This document shows, one piece after another, positions 18,006 through 26,854 of a DNA stretch of 64,000 bases. The notes below the pieces were generated by a model. That model was given only the letters and a program-made list of their open reading frames with translations. It was not told where the DNA came from and made no database searches. The stretch spans positions 124,001 to 188,000 of the forward strand of contig NZ_JAHLEF010000007.1 in NCBI RefSeq assembly GCF_018861755.1. Direction: 5' to 3'. Source of the stretch: Clostridium sp. CF012 (GTDB lineage Bacteria; Bacillota; Clostridia; Clostridiales; Clostridiaceae). Both the position numbers and the translations under genes were made by a program. Position 1 is the first letter of the stretch, and each line of letters opens with the position of its first letter.

Positions 18006-18446
18006 TTATTTTTGTTGGTCGCTTAAAAGTTTCTTAAGTGTACTTAATCCTTCAAAAATTTTGTGAAGTTCCTCTTCGCTTCCTTTACTCATAGTATTTT
18101 GAATATTTTTTTGGAATTGCTTATTAAAGGCTTCATGCATGTCTTTGAAGTTTGGTGATATGCTTACATAAACTACCCTCTTGTCACTTTCACTTCTTTC
18201 TCTTACCACCATTTCTTGCTTCTCAAGCCTATCCACGATTCCCGATACAGTACTATTCGATAAACAAAGCTGATTACTAAGTTCTGTTATCTTAATCTTC
18301 TTTTTTTTACTTAAAAGTCCTAGTACCATGCCTTGAGGTGCAGACATACCTGTTTCTTCAAGCAATTTGTTCATACTATGTTTAAATAGCTGCATAACCT
18401 CTTGAAAAAGGCTTGCAACCTCCATACTCTCATTTAATGTTTTCAC
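18006..18446 (-). CDS. MarR-family transcriptional regulator of the ABC exporter operon
   Basis: 146 residues, GTG start at 18446 after AAGGTGGTGA. Winged-helix region ITELSNQLCLSNSTVSGIVDRLEKQEMVVRERSESDKRVVYVSIS is classical MarR. It is the first gene of an operon with the two exporter subunits, and the upstream promoter carries tandem operator-like repeats just after its -10 box, so autorepression relieved by an exported compound is the natural reading (inference). Confidence 0.92.
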   Translation of the reverse strand: MKTLNESMEVASLFQEVMQLFKHSMNKLLEETGMSAPQGMVLGLLSKKKKIKITELSNQLCLSNSTVSGIVDRLEKQEMVVRERSESDKRVVYVSISPNFKDMHEAFNKQFQKNIQNTMSKGSEEELHKIFEGLSTLKKLLSDQQK

Positions 18447-18491
18447 TTGTTCACCACCTTTTAGTATATTTTGCTCTATTAACTCAATTAA

Positions 18492-18546
18492 GTATATTTC
18501 GTATACGTATATTTCGTATACGTATATTTCGCTTACGAAGTATATT
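18492..18546 (-). promoter_or_regulatory. putative MarR operator: three 15-bp tandem repeats
   Basis: Two identical copies of GTATATTTCGTATAC (18492-18506, 18507-18521) and a third, GTATATTTCGCTTAC (18522-18536), followed by GAAGTATAT, which pairs with the repeat core to form a longer inverted repeat. The array begins at the -10 box and covers the transcription start and early leader, where a repressor would block transcription. Confidence 0.7.
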
Positions 18547-18572
18547 ATATCCCCATAAAATTCTTATGTCAA
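18544..18572 (-). promoter_or_regulatory. consensus promoter of the marR-ABC operon
   Basis: Perfect TTGACA (18572-18567), 17-base spacer, perfect TATAAT (18549-18544), about 100 bases before marR. Such an exact consensus suggests strong transcription held down by the adjoining operator. Confidence 0.85.
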
Positions 18573-18590
18573 TATTTATTCAAAAAATAT

Positions 18591-18620
18591 AAAGGGGCAG
18601 ACCGGAGTGTCTGTCCCTTT
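18591..18620 (-). terminator. terminator of the nucleoside importer operon
   Basis: Stem 18591-18602 with 18609-18620 (one mismatch), loop of six, followed on the minus strand by TATATTTTTTG; 45 bases after the last permease gene. Confidence 0.85.
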
Positions 18621-18664
18621 GAGACTGTAACCAATTTTCTATTTAAACTAAATTTCTATTTTTA

Positions 18665-19600
18665 TCATCTATCTTCTCTAAAATATGGTGTTCCCAAATT
18701 CTTAGGTGGAGCATTCCTTTTAGATTTCTTCATAGATACAATTACAAGAATGGCTATGGTAACTAAATACGGAAGCATATCTACTAGGTATTGAGAAACA
18801 TGAATTCCCGCTCCTTGAAGCCTAAAGCCTATTATATCAAGCCCACCAAATAAAAAAGCTCCAAGAATTGCCTTATAGGGATTCCATGCGGCAAATATAA
18901 CAAGTGCTATAGCAATCCATCCTCTACCTGCCACAACATTTTCCTGCCAGCTAGGTATATACACAAGTGAAAGGTAAGCCCCTCCAAGTCCACATAACGC
19001 TCCACCTATTAAAATATGAACATACTTATATAGTGTAATATTTATACTTGCTGCATCTGCACAGCCTGGGTTTTCTCCTATTGCTCTTAGATTTAACCCC
19101 TTGCTAGTGTTATATAAATATACTCCAATAATCACTGCCAAAATATACCCAAGATAAACAAAAGCATCCTGTCTAAAAAATATTGGTCCAATAACAGGAA
19201 TGTCACTTATTACTGGAATTGAATAGGGTTTAAAAAAACTTTTTACAGCTTCTGGTGCAGTTTGCCCTACCAGTTGCTTTCCTATTAGGGTTGAAAACCC
19301 ACTTCCAAAGGTAGCTAGTGCAAGGCCCGTAACAACCTGGTTAGCTCTTAATGAAATTGTTAAGAAAGCAAATATTAAACCAGCAAACGCTCCAGCAGCC
19401 ATAGCTCCAAGAAGTGCTGCAAAAACATTTCCTGTTTTTAACCCTACCAGAAAACCCATTACTGCTCCCATGAGCATCATGCCCTCTACTCCAAGATTAA
19501 GGTTACCAACTCTCTCTATTAATATTTCACCAAGCGTTGCAAAAAGAAGAGGAGTTCCCGCAACTATTGCTGCAGCTAAAAATGCCATTATCTCGTTCAT
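18665..19600 (-). CDS. nucleoside-type ABC importer, second permease (NupQ/YufQ-like)
   Basis: 311 residues, about eight to nine hydrophobic segments, the BPD_transp_2 fold (LLFATLGEILIERVGNLNLGVEGMMLMGAVMGF, LRAIGENPGCADAASINI coupling loop). Forms the pore with the preceding permease; start overlaps it by four bases. It closes a BMP protein-ATPase-permease-permease operon whose leader is a guanine-class riboswitch, supporting purine nucleoside or base uptake. Confidence 0.9.
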   Translation of the reverse strand: MNEIMAFLAAAIVAGTPLLFATLGEILIERVGNLNLGVEGMMLMGAVMGFLVGLKTGNVFAALLGAMAAGAFAGLIFAFLTISLRANQVVTGLALATFGSGFSTLIGKQLVGQTAPEAVKSFFKPYSIPVISDIPVIGPIFFRQDAFVYLGYILAVIIGVYLYNTSKGLNLRAIGENPGCADAASINITLYKYVHILIGGALCGLGGAYLSLVYIPSWQENVVAGRGWIAIALVIFAAWNPYKAILGAFLFGGLDIIGFRLQGAGIHVSQYLVDMLPYLVTIAILVIVSMKKSKRNAPPKNLGTPYFREDR

Positions 19601-20655
19601 TTTGCAACACCTACTTTTTTATCAATTTCAAACCTAATAAAAAACTCACTACCAAGTACAAAAAACAATATCATAGCTTGTAATATAAGTGCAGCTGCAC
19701 CAGGTATTCCATAAGAGGTTTGGATGTAGGATCCACCCTGCTGAAGCGCAGCAAACAATATTGAAACAACCATAATAACTGGGGCATTTAAGTACCCAAG
19801 CCAGGCTACAATTATAGCTGTGAATCCAACTCCTCCACCTATATTGTCTGCAAGGGTATTGCTGATACCTGAAGCTTGAATCATACCAACAAGCCCACAT
19901 AAGCCACCACTTAAAAGTATGGATATAATTATAGTTCTCTTTATGTTAACCCCTGAATAAAGAGCAGTCTTTTCGCTTTCTCCAAGCACAGAAATTTCAT
20001 AACCCTTTTTAGTATAATTCATAAAAATAAATATGAACAAAACTAAAACTATTGCAATGATCCATCCAATATGTACCTGAAAAACATCTGGAAGTATGGC
20101 ATTTTCACTAAAATTCGCTATCTTCGCAAAGCCCATTGCATTAGGATCTTTTAATGGTCCATGCTGAAGAAATACTATCCATTTAATAGCAATATAATTC
20201 ATCATCAAAGTAACTATTGTTTCATTGGTACCCCATCTTGCTTTAAAAACCGCAGGAATTAGTGCCCATAGACTTCCTCCAATTATACCTGCTACCATCA
20301 TTGTTAATAATAAAATTGGTTTTGGCATTGTTGGGAATTTAAGTGCAAAAACTGAAGCTGCAAATGCCCCCATAATAATTTGACCTTCGGCACCTATATT
20401 CCAAAAGTGCATCTTAAAGGCTACAGCAATACCTAGGCCAGCTATGCAAAGAGGAATAGCTAGTTTAATAGTTTCTCTAATTGAATAAGGCGAACCAAAA
20501 GCTCCCTTTATCATTGATGCATAAACATCTATTGGATTTTTACTCATCAGTATAATAACTATACTAAATACCAAAAGTGCAAGTATTACTGAAGCAATTC
20601 TAATGGTTACACTTTTCCCTTTGCTTATTTCATCTCTTTTTACAAACCTTACCAT
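19597..20655 (-). CDS. nucleoside-type ABC importer, first permease (NupP/YufP-like)
   Basis: 352 residues with about ten hydrophobic segments; FKMHFWNIGAEGQIIMGAFAA and YEISVLGESEKTALYSGVNIK (coupling loop) are typical of the first permease in BMP-type importers. RBS AGGAGG. Eleven bases after the ATPase gene. Confidence 0.9.
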   Translation of the reverse strand: MVRFVKRDEISKGKSVTIRIASVILALLVFSIVIILMSKNPIDVYASMIKGAFGSPYSIRETIKLAIPLCIAGLGIAVAFKMHFWNIGAEGQIIMGAFAASVFALKFPTMPKPILLLTMMVAGIIGGSLWALIPAVFKARWGTNETIVTLMMNYIAIKWIVFLQHGPLKDPNAMGFAKIANFSENAILPDVFQVHIGWIIAIVLVLFIFIFMNYTKKGYEISVLGESEKTALYSGVNIKRTIIISILLSGGLCGLVGMIQASGISNTLADNIGGGVGFTAIIVAWLGYLNAPVIMVVSILFAALQQGGSYIQTSYGIPGAAALILQAMILFFVLGSEFFIRFEIDKKVGVAK

Positions 20656-20666
20656 CCTTTAGCCTC

Positions 20667-22187
20667 CTATCCTACCTGCAACTTATTTTTATGACCAGTC
20701 ATCATTAATCCAATTTCCTCTTTCGTAATTTCATCACTATTAACAATTCCAGTAATTTCACCGCTACAAACCACCATTATCCTGTCGCTAAGCTGAATTA
20801 AAACATCTAAATCCTCTGAAATAAAGACTACACCTACCCCCTTAGATTTTTGCTCATTTATTAGGTGATATATGGTATAACAAGTATTTATATCAAGTCC
20901 TCTTACTGGGTATGCCATTATTAGCAACTTAGGATTTGAGGCGAGCTCTCTCCCCAATAATATTTTTTGAATGTTTCCTCCTGATAAATTTTTAATAGGA
21001 AAATGAATTCCTGGGGTCTTCACTTCAAGCTTTATAATAATTTCCTTTGCCATCTCTATGGCAGGTTTTTTATCAATAAAAAATCCCTTTTGAGAATGGT
21101 ATTTCTTAAGCATTAAATTATCTACCATATCCATAGACCCAACGAGCCCCATTCCAAGTCTATCTTCTGGAATAAAACTCATACTAATACCCTTTTGAAT
21201 TATTTCTCTTGTGTTTTTCCCTACAAGATTTTCCCCCTGAAAAATTATTTCCCCTTCTTTTACTGGCTGCATTCCTACAAGTGCTTCACATAATTCCTTT
21301 TGCCCACTGTTAACAATACCTGCAATTCCAAGTATTTCTCCCTCTTTTATATTAAAACTCAATCCTTTTAAACGTTGTATTCCCTCTTCATCCAGAACTT
21401 TAAGATTTTTAACCTCTAAAATATTTTCTATGCTTTCGTATTTAACTCTCTTGATAGATAAATCTACAGGATGTCCCACCATAAGCTCTGCCAATTTTTT
21501 AGGATTAGTATCTTTTCTGTCGAGAGTAGCAATGGTTTCACCCTTTCTTAAAACCGTTATCTTATCAGATAGCTCCATAACCTCGTCCATTTTATGGCTT
21601 ATGAATACTATGGCACAACCCTGTTCCTTCATTTTATTCATTATTTTAAATAGTTTCTTTGTCTCCTGAGGAGTAAATACTGTAGTAGGCTCATCCAGCA
21701 CAAATATTTTAGCACCTCTGTATACCACCTTAAGTATCTCCAATATTTGTTTTTCTCCCACTGTCATATCATATACTCTTTTATTTAAATCAACCTCAAG
21801 ACCATATTTATTAGATAACTCTGTTATATCTTTTATAACCTTATTCTTATTTATAAAAAAACCAGTCTTTTGACCTAGCATTATATTTTCTAAACTAGTC
21901 ATTACATCCACCAATCTAAAGTGCTGATGAATCATTCCAATTTTTGCCTTTATAGCATCCTTTGGTGCAGAAAACTTTACTTCTTTTCCACTAACAAAAA
22001 TAGAACCTCTGTCAGGAATATAAATTCCTGACAGAATGTTCATTAGTGTACTTTTTCCTGCTCCATTTTCTCCTAACAATGCATGGATTTCGCCGCTATT
22101 TATTTCTAAATTGATATTATTATTGGCAACTACCTTACCGAAAACTTTAGTTATTCCCTTCATGGATATATGTGGAACAGTACTCAT
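20667..22187 (-). CDS. nucleoside-type ABC importer, double ATPase (NupO/YufO-like)
   Basis: 506 residues with two ABC domains in one chain, as in sugar/nucleoside importers. The first has Walker A GENGAGKST and Walker B IFVLDEPTTVFTP; the second has a degenerate Walker A (GIVNSGQKEL), signature NLSGGNIQK and Walker B LLIMAYPVRGLD, in which the normal DEP is AYP. Loss of catalytic residues in the second site is common in this family. RBS GGGTGA. Sits 19 bases after the binding-protein gene. Confidence 0.9.
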   Translation of the reverse strand: MSTVPHISMKGITKVFGKVVANNNINLEINSGEIHALLGENGAGKSTLMNILSGIYIPDRGSIFVSGKEVKFSAPKDAIKAKIGMIHQHFRLVDVMTSLENIMLGQKTGFFINKNKVIKDITELSNKYGLEVDLNKRVYDMTVGEKQILEILKVVYRGAKIFVLDEPTTVFTPQETKKLFKIMNKMKEQGCAIVFISHKMDEVMELSDKITVLRKGETIATLDRKDTNPKKLAELMVGHPVDLSIKRVKYESIENILEVKNLKVLDEEGIQRLKGLSFNIKEGEILGIAGIVNSGQKELCEALVGMQPVKEGEIIFQGENLVGKNTREIIQKGISMSFIPEDRLGMGLVGSMDMVDNLMLKKYHSQKGFFIDKKPAIEMAKEIIIKLEVKTPGIHFPIKNLSGGNIQKILLGRELASNPKLLIMAYPVRGLDINTCYTIYHLINEQKSKGVGVVFISEDLDVLIQLSDRIMVVCSGEITGIVNSDEITKEEIGLMMTGHKNKLQVG

Positions 22188-22206
22188 AATATCACCCTTT
22201 TCTATT

Positions 22207-23325
22207 TTACTTTACCTTACCTTCTACACCTTCAACAAACCAATCAACACTAAGCATGTCCTTATCTGTCATAACTTCGCCATCTTTAATTTTTAAAACA
22301 CCTGTATTGTCCTTTATAGGTCCTACAAACACTTTATTCTTTCCTGAAATTATATCTGCTTTAGCACTATCTACTGCTGCTTGTGCATCAGCTGGAGCAT
22401 TTTTAGTTAGTGGAGCTAAGTATATTATACTTTTGCTGTTATCTGATTCCATTGCGCCCCAATAGCTTTCTGATTTCCAAGTTCCAGCAATAACTTTATT
22501 AACTTGATCTACATAGTATGGTCCCCAATTCCAAATTGGAGCTGTCATGTAAGCATTTGGCGCAGCTTTGCTCATATCTGAGTTATAACCTATAGACCAA
22601 ACTCCCTTTTCCTCTGCAGCTATTTGTGGTCCAGTTGTATCCTGATGCTGAGCAATAACGTCAACGCCTCCATCTAAAAGTGCCTTTGCCGCTTCTTTTT
22701 CCTTCGCAGGATCGTACCAAGTATTTGTCCATGTAACTTTTACAATTGCTTGTTTATTAACGGATTGAACTCCAAGTGCAAATGCATTTATACCTCTAAC
22801 AACTTCTGGAATGTTCATAGCTGCCACATACCCAATTTTATTTGCTTTAGTTTTCATTCCTGCAACAATACCTGAAAGGTATCTAACTTGATAATCTCTA
22901 CCAAAATAATTTGACATATTAGTATCTTGTGTATACCCTGAACAATGCATGTATTTTATATCGGGATGTTTTTTTGCAGATTTAGCCATTCCATCCATGA
23001 ATCCAAAACTTGTCCCAATAATAACTGTAACTCCATTGTTAATCATTTCCTCACAAGCCTTATCAACCTCTGCCGTATCTTCTTTTACGCTTTCCTTAAA
23101 TACTGTCTTCTCTATTTTATCGCCAAGTTCCTTTTCAAGAAATAATCTTCCTTGGTCATGAGCAAAAGTATAACCACCATCACCAATAGGTCCTACATAA
23201 ATAAAACCTACCTTTACTTTTTTACTAGCATCAGGAGTAACTGTATTGCTTTTACTTGAACAACCTGTTAGAATTCCTCCTAGAACTAGTATAAGTGTGA
23301 GCATTAACCCAATGATCTTTTTCAT
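22207..23325 (-). CDS. BMP-family substrate-binding lipoprotein (NupN/BmpA-like)
   Basis: 372 residues with a lipoprotein signal (lipobox LTGC at about 19-22) and the BMP fold: VGFIYVGPIGDGGYTFAHDQGR, GTSFGFMDGMAKSAKKHPDIKYMHCSGY, GYVAAMNIPEVVRGINAFALG, GVDVIAQHQDT. These proteins bind nucleosides (PnrA, BmpA, NupN). The guanine-class riboswitch upstream argues for purine ligands; the fold alone does not. First gene of its operon. Confidence 0.92.
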   Translation of the reverse strand: MKKIIGLMLTLILVLGGILTGCSSKSNTVTPDASKKVKVGFIYVGPIGDGGYTFAHDQGRLFLEKELGDKIEKTVFKESVKEDTAEVDKACEEMINNGVTVIIGTSFGFMDGMAKSAKKHPDIKYMHCSGYTQDTNMSNYFGRDYQVRYLSGIVAGMKTKANKIGYVAAMNIPEVVRGINAFALGVQSVNKQAIVKVTWTNTWYDPAKEKEAAKALLDGGVDVIAQHQDTTGPQIAAEEKGVWSIGYNSDMSKAAPNAYMTAPIWNWGPYYVDQVNKVIAGTWKSESYWGAMESDNSKSIIYLAPLTKNAPADAQAAVDSAKADIISGKNKVFVGPIKDNTGVLKIKDGEVMTDKDMLSVDWFVEGVEGKVK

Positions 23326-23401
23326 TAAAGACTCCCCCTATTTTTATAAAATTTTATATAAAGACATAACGTCTTTAATATACTTAACTTAAACAAAAAA
23401 T

Positions 23402-23441
23402 ATAAACCCTCCAAATTGAAATTTCAAAATGGAAAGTTTAT
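23402..23441 (-). terminator. riboswitch expression-platform terminator
   Basis: Stem 23402-23413 with 23430-23441 (12 pairs including two G-U) followed on the minus strand by ATTTTTTG, between the purine aptamer and the BMP gene. It would form when ligand stabilises the aptamer, switching the importer off. Confidence 0.8.
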
Positions 23442-23510
23442 ACAAAAATATACTAAAATATAGAATTACTCTAAAAAATAATCCTATAACTTAAAATCTT
23501 ATATACAACC

Positions 23511-23579
23511 ACCCATAGTCAGGCTATTTATGGCAACCTGGTAGAAACATTTAGACCATATTACTAAACATATATAGGT
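23511..23579 (-). ncRNA. purine riboswitch aptamer, guanine class
   Basis: Read on the minus strand: P1 ACCTAT/ATGGGT; P2 TTTAG/CTAAA with L2 AATATGG; J2/3 TGTTTCTACC; P3 AGGTTG/TAGCCT with L3 CCATAAA; J3/1 GACTATG. All conserved elements match the xpt-type aptamer. The specificity base (C in GACTATG; adenine types have GATTATG) indicates guanine/hypoxanthine. It lies about 190 bases before the BMP gene, with a terminator between. Confidence 0.92.
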
Positions 23580-23692
23580 TTATTGGAATAATTATTGTTT
23601 TTTCAATATTGCAAAAACTTTGTACACAAGAATATATTACAGTAAAAGTCATAAAATGTATATAGATTTCGATAAATATTTTGCTACTTTTA

Positions 23693-24064
23693 TTAATTTT
23701 TAGCCTCATTTTCACTTTTTTCCTCTTCTTCCAACTCCTCTATTGCATGCTCCATTGCAACACCGATATCACCTAGTGATTGCTCATCTACCTTTTCTAA
23801 GGTCTCCTTAATTTCATTTCTGTTACTATCTGTATCTTCATTATTACCACCAAAATCTCCATCAAATTCTTCTTCATTATCTTCTACATTATTAATATCA
23901 ATATTTTTTATTTCTTTACAGCAACCTTTAGTTAAAATGGCTACAGCAGTACCTCCAATTACAACTCCTAATACTGCTAAAACAGAATAACTTTTAATAT
24001 GGTTAATTCTTTGTTTCTTTCCGTTAAACTTAATATTTTTTGCTAATTTGTTTAGATAGTTCAT
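23693..24064 (-). CDS. small membrane-anchored acidic protein, unknown function
   Basis: 123 residues, RBS AGGAGG. A basic N-terminus (1-24) and one membrane segment (about 27-45, ending KGCC) are followed by a highly acidic, low-complexity tail rich in D, E and N. The charge layout suggests the basic end inside and the acidic tail on the other side of the membrane. Not recognised as a named family. Single gene between divergent and convergent neighbours. Confidence 0.65.
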   Translation of the reverse strand: MNYLNKLAKNIKFNGKKQRINHIKSYSVLAVLGVVIGGTAVAILTKGCCKEIKNIDINNVEDNEEEFDGDFGGNNEDTDSNRNEIKETLEKVDEQSLGDIGVAMEHAIEELEEEEKSENEAKN

Positions 24065-24297
24065 AATATTCCTCCTAAATTTAAAAAATAATCTGCTTAT
24101 TATATTGTATCCTTATTATTATAAAAAATTCTTTTCCAGTAAATACAGTATATGAAAATAATAATATTATTTTTCTAGCAAGATTATAATCTTGCTTAGA
24201 CTAAAAATAGAATTTATTTTTATAATATAGTATAATAATGCTTATGTGTATAAACATTATTAGACTATATTAAAATTCTACTTTTGGAGGTATCGTC

Positions 24298-24729
24298 ATG
24301 AAAATAGCTGTAATAGACGGACAAGGGGCAGGTCTTGGTCAAGCAATTATAAAAAGAATTCGTAAAGAATTTGCCCTTGATGTTTATATTGTTGCACTTG
24401 GTACAAATAAATTTGCTACTTCAAATATGGTAAGAGCTGGTGCAAATCTCGGTATAACTGAGGAGAGTGCAATTTGCTCATTTTTCACAAAAAATAAAGT
24501 TGACAGTATCATCGGACCAATTGGAATAATATGCAGTGGTGGTATAAACGGAGAAGTTACGCCCTTAATTTCAAATTCCATATTTAATATGGATTGTACT
24601 AAATATATACTTCCACTTCAAAAACATGGCATTTATATACCGGGAACAAGAAATCTGCAAATCAAAGATATAATTGATGAGATTGTACTTGATATAAAGA
24701 ATAATAAGCAATTCTTCGTTAATTATTAA
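24298..24729 (+). CDS. DUF3842 family protein
   Basis: 143 residues, GGAGG before the ATG. The N-terminus KIAVIDGQGAGLGQAIIKRI is Rossmann-like (glycine-rich turn after the first strand), followed by ALGTNKFATSNMVRAGANLGITEESAI and GPIGIICSGGINGEVTPLIS, which define DUF3842. Common in clostridia, function unknown. Single gene with a branched terminator. Confidence 0.85.
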   Translation: MKIAVIDGQGAGLGQAIIKRIRKEFALDVYIVALGTNKFATSNMVRAGANLGITEESAICSFFTKNKVDSIIGPIGIICSGGINGEVTPLISNSIFNMDCTKYILPLQKHGIYIPGTRNLQIKDIIDEIVLDIKNNKQFFVNY

Positions 24730-24802
24730 TTCTGAAGATTATCCATCAGCAAGAAATAACCCTCCTAGCATTATTTAATAGAAATGTAACTTACAACATA
24801 AT

Positions 24803-24862
24803 ACAACCACCAAAGTCAGAACATTGTATAAACAATGTCTTCAACCTTCGTGGTTGTTTTTT
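24803..24862 (+). terminator. branched terminator after DUF3842
   Basis: Outer stem ACAACCAC-N-AAG (24803-24815) with CTTCGTGGTTGT (24846-24857) followed by TTTTT, and an inner hairpin ACATTGT/ACAATGT inside the loop. Confidence 0.8.
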
Positions 24863-25036
24863 ATAAATAAGTTAAATTCAAACTAAAAATAAGCCTTCGT
24901 GACTTACTCCAAATTTAACTAGAGTATTTCTTAAACATTTGGTACCATGTATATATGAATATTTTTTAACGGGTAACTTCAAAAAAGAATATACACTCTT
25001 AAGTTTACCCTCTAACAACGAAAGGAGAAATTATAA
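24863..25036. other. leader region of the aminopeptidase gene
   Basis: No gene. A weak inverted repeat (GGGTAACTT at about 24971 with AAGTTTACCC at about 25000) lies just before the ribosome site and could fold in the leader. No known regulatory element is recognisable. Confidence 0.35.
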
Positions 25037-26164
25037 ATGGCTGATCAAAGACTTAATAAACTTGCAAAACTACTTGTAAATTATTCTACTCAGGTTAAAC
25101 CGGGTGATTTTGTATTTGTTTCCTGTGATGAGGTTGCAACCCCCTGGATGGTAGAGGTGGTAAAGGAAGCCGTGAAGGCAGGAGCCCATGTGGAAACTTC
25201 ACTTTCTTCACAGGAAGTATCAGAAATAAAGCTTAAATATAGTACTGAAGAGCAGCTTCTTGCTGAGAATACACTTTTCAAAACAATGCTAGATAAGGCA
25301 GATGTATGGCTTTCTGCCTGGGGGAATAGAAACACAAAGACCAATTCAAGAATTGCTGCAGATAAGCTTAAGCTCTCCTCCAAAGGAGCCGCAAGTTGGA
25401 GAAAAATATATTCTGAAAAAATGGGTAATGGTTCTTTAAGATGGTGTGGCACACAATTTCCCACCTATGCAGATGCTCAGGAAGCTTCAATGAGCCTTAG
25501 CGATTATGAGGATTTTGTTTATGGTGCGGGGCTACTCAATGCGCAGGATCCTGTATCAGAATGGAAAAGGATAAGTGCAGAGCAAGAAAGATGGGTTAAA
25601 TACCTTGATACTAAAAGTGGACTACAGTTTATTTCAGAGGGAACAGATATAAAAGTAAACACAACAGGTAGGAAATGGATAAATTGTGACGGAAGAGCAA
25701 ATTTCCCAGATGGAGAGATATTTACCTCACCTGTTGAAGATGGCGTGGATGGAGTAATTACTTTTAGTTTTCCAGGAATATATATGGGTAAAGAAATTGA
25801 AGGAATAGTTTTAGAGGTTAAAAGTGGTAAGGTTGTTAACGCAACGGCCGCAAAAGGCGAGGACCTACTTAAATCACTCCTTGAAACTGATGAAGGCGCC
25901 TGCAGATTTGGTGAGGTAGCTATAGGTACCAACTATGGTATTAAAAATTTCACAAGAAACATGCTTTTTGATGAAAAAATTGGTGGAACGGTGCATTTGG
26001 CTATTGGGGACTCAATGCCTGAAGCAGGTGGTTTAAACAGATCCACGTTACACTGGGATATGCTTTGTGATATGAGAAATGGTGGAAAGATTTATGCTGA
26101 TGGTGAATTATTCTATGAAAATGGAAGTTTTATTGAAGGTATATTAGAAAAGTATAACCTATAA
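25037..26164 (+). CDS. M29-family metal-dependent aminopeptidase
   Basis: 375 residues (the family is usually 370-410). Opens MADQRLNKLAKLLVNYSTQVKPGDFVFVSCDEVA. Metal-ligand regions are visible: NFPDGEIFTSPVEDGV (first Glu), ACRFGEVAIGTNYG (second Glu), GTVHLAIGDS (His) and STLHWDMLCDMR (His and Asp). It releases N-terminal residues from cytoplasmic peptides. GAAAGGAG precedes the ATG. MsrB follows on the same strand after 72 bases, possibly co-transcribed, since no terminator is visible between them. Confidence 0.93.
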   Translation: MADQRLNKLAKLLVNYSTQVKPGDFVFVSCDEVATPWMVEVVKEAVKAGAHVETSLSSQEVSEIKLKYSTEEQLLAENTLFKTMLDKADVWLSAWGNRNTKTNSRIAADKLKLSSKGAASWRKIYSEKMGNGSLRWCGTQFPTYADAQEASMSLSDYEDFVYGAGLLNAQDPVSEWKRISAEQERWVKYLDTKSGLQFISEGTDIKVNTTGRKWINCDGRANFPDGEIFTSPVEDGVDGVITFSFPGIYMGKEIEGIVLEVKSGKVVNATAAKGEDLLKSLLETDEGACRFGEVAIGTNYGIKNFTRNMLFDEKIGGTVHLAIGDSMPEAGGLNRSTLHWDMLCDMRNGGKIYADGELFYENGSFIEGILEKYNL

Positions 26165-26236
26165 CTTACTGTTAAATTGTATTTCCATACTTTTTAAGAT
26201 TATCTAATGTATTAAAAATTTTAAGGAGGTACTTTT

Positions 26237-26692
26237 ATGGACGAAAAAGTATATATCAAAAGAGATAAAGAAGAGTTAAAAACGATACTAACTCCTACTC
26301 AATTTGAAGTAAGTCAAGAAAATAGCACAGAAAGATCCTTTGACAATGAATATTGGAATAATATTGAACCAGGAATTTATGTAGATATTAATAGCGGAGA
26401 GCCATTATTTACCTCTCTAGATAAATTTGATTCGGGTTGTGGGTGGCCTAGTTTTACGAGGCCACTGGTAGAAGACCATGTGAAAGAGAATAAGGATGTA
26501 ACCCATGGAATGATAAGAACAGAAGTAAGAAGCAAATATGGTGACAGCCATTTAGGGCATTTATTCACCGATGGTCCAAGTGAACAAGGTGGATTAAGAT
26601 ATTGCATAAATAGTGCTTCATTGAAGTTTATACCTTTTAATAAACTTGAAACTGAAGGGTATGCGGAGTATTTAGAACTATTTAAGAAATAA
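26237..26692 (+). CDS. msrB: peptide-methionine (R)-S-oxide reductase MsrB
   Basis: 151 residues. Repairs the R form of methionine sulfoxide in proteins. Contains [21 protein letters not shown] (H105, H108) and the catalytic cysteine in [11 protein letters not shown] (C123). The two CxxC zinc motifs found in many MsrBs are absent, making this the zinc-free type. RBS AAGGAGG. Confidence 0.95.
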   Translation: MDEKVYIKRDKEELKTILTPTQFEVSQENSTERSFDNEYWNNIEPGIYVDINSGEPLFTSLDKFDSGCGWPSFTRPLVEDHVKENKDVTHGMIRTEVRSKYGDSHLGHLFTDGPSEQGGLRYCINSASLKFIPFNKLETEGYAEYLELFKK

Positions 26693-26748
26693 GGAATTTT
26701 TTCAAGTAATACTCTTTAATATACTACTGTAATTGAGGAACTAACTAA

Positions 26749-26786
26749 AAAAGCACCCTTCTACATTAAATTAGAATAGTGCTTTT
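26749..26786 (+). terminator. terminator after msrB
   Basis: AAGCAC...GTGCTT stem with an inner TTCTA/TAGAA pair and a T-rich tail, about 55 bases past the msrB stop. Confidence 0.75.
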
Positions 26787-26854
26787 CTTACTTTTACCCT
26801 AAATGCTACTTAGCATACTTATTAACTTTAAATACACATTCAATTAAAGTATAT

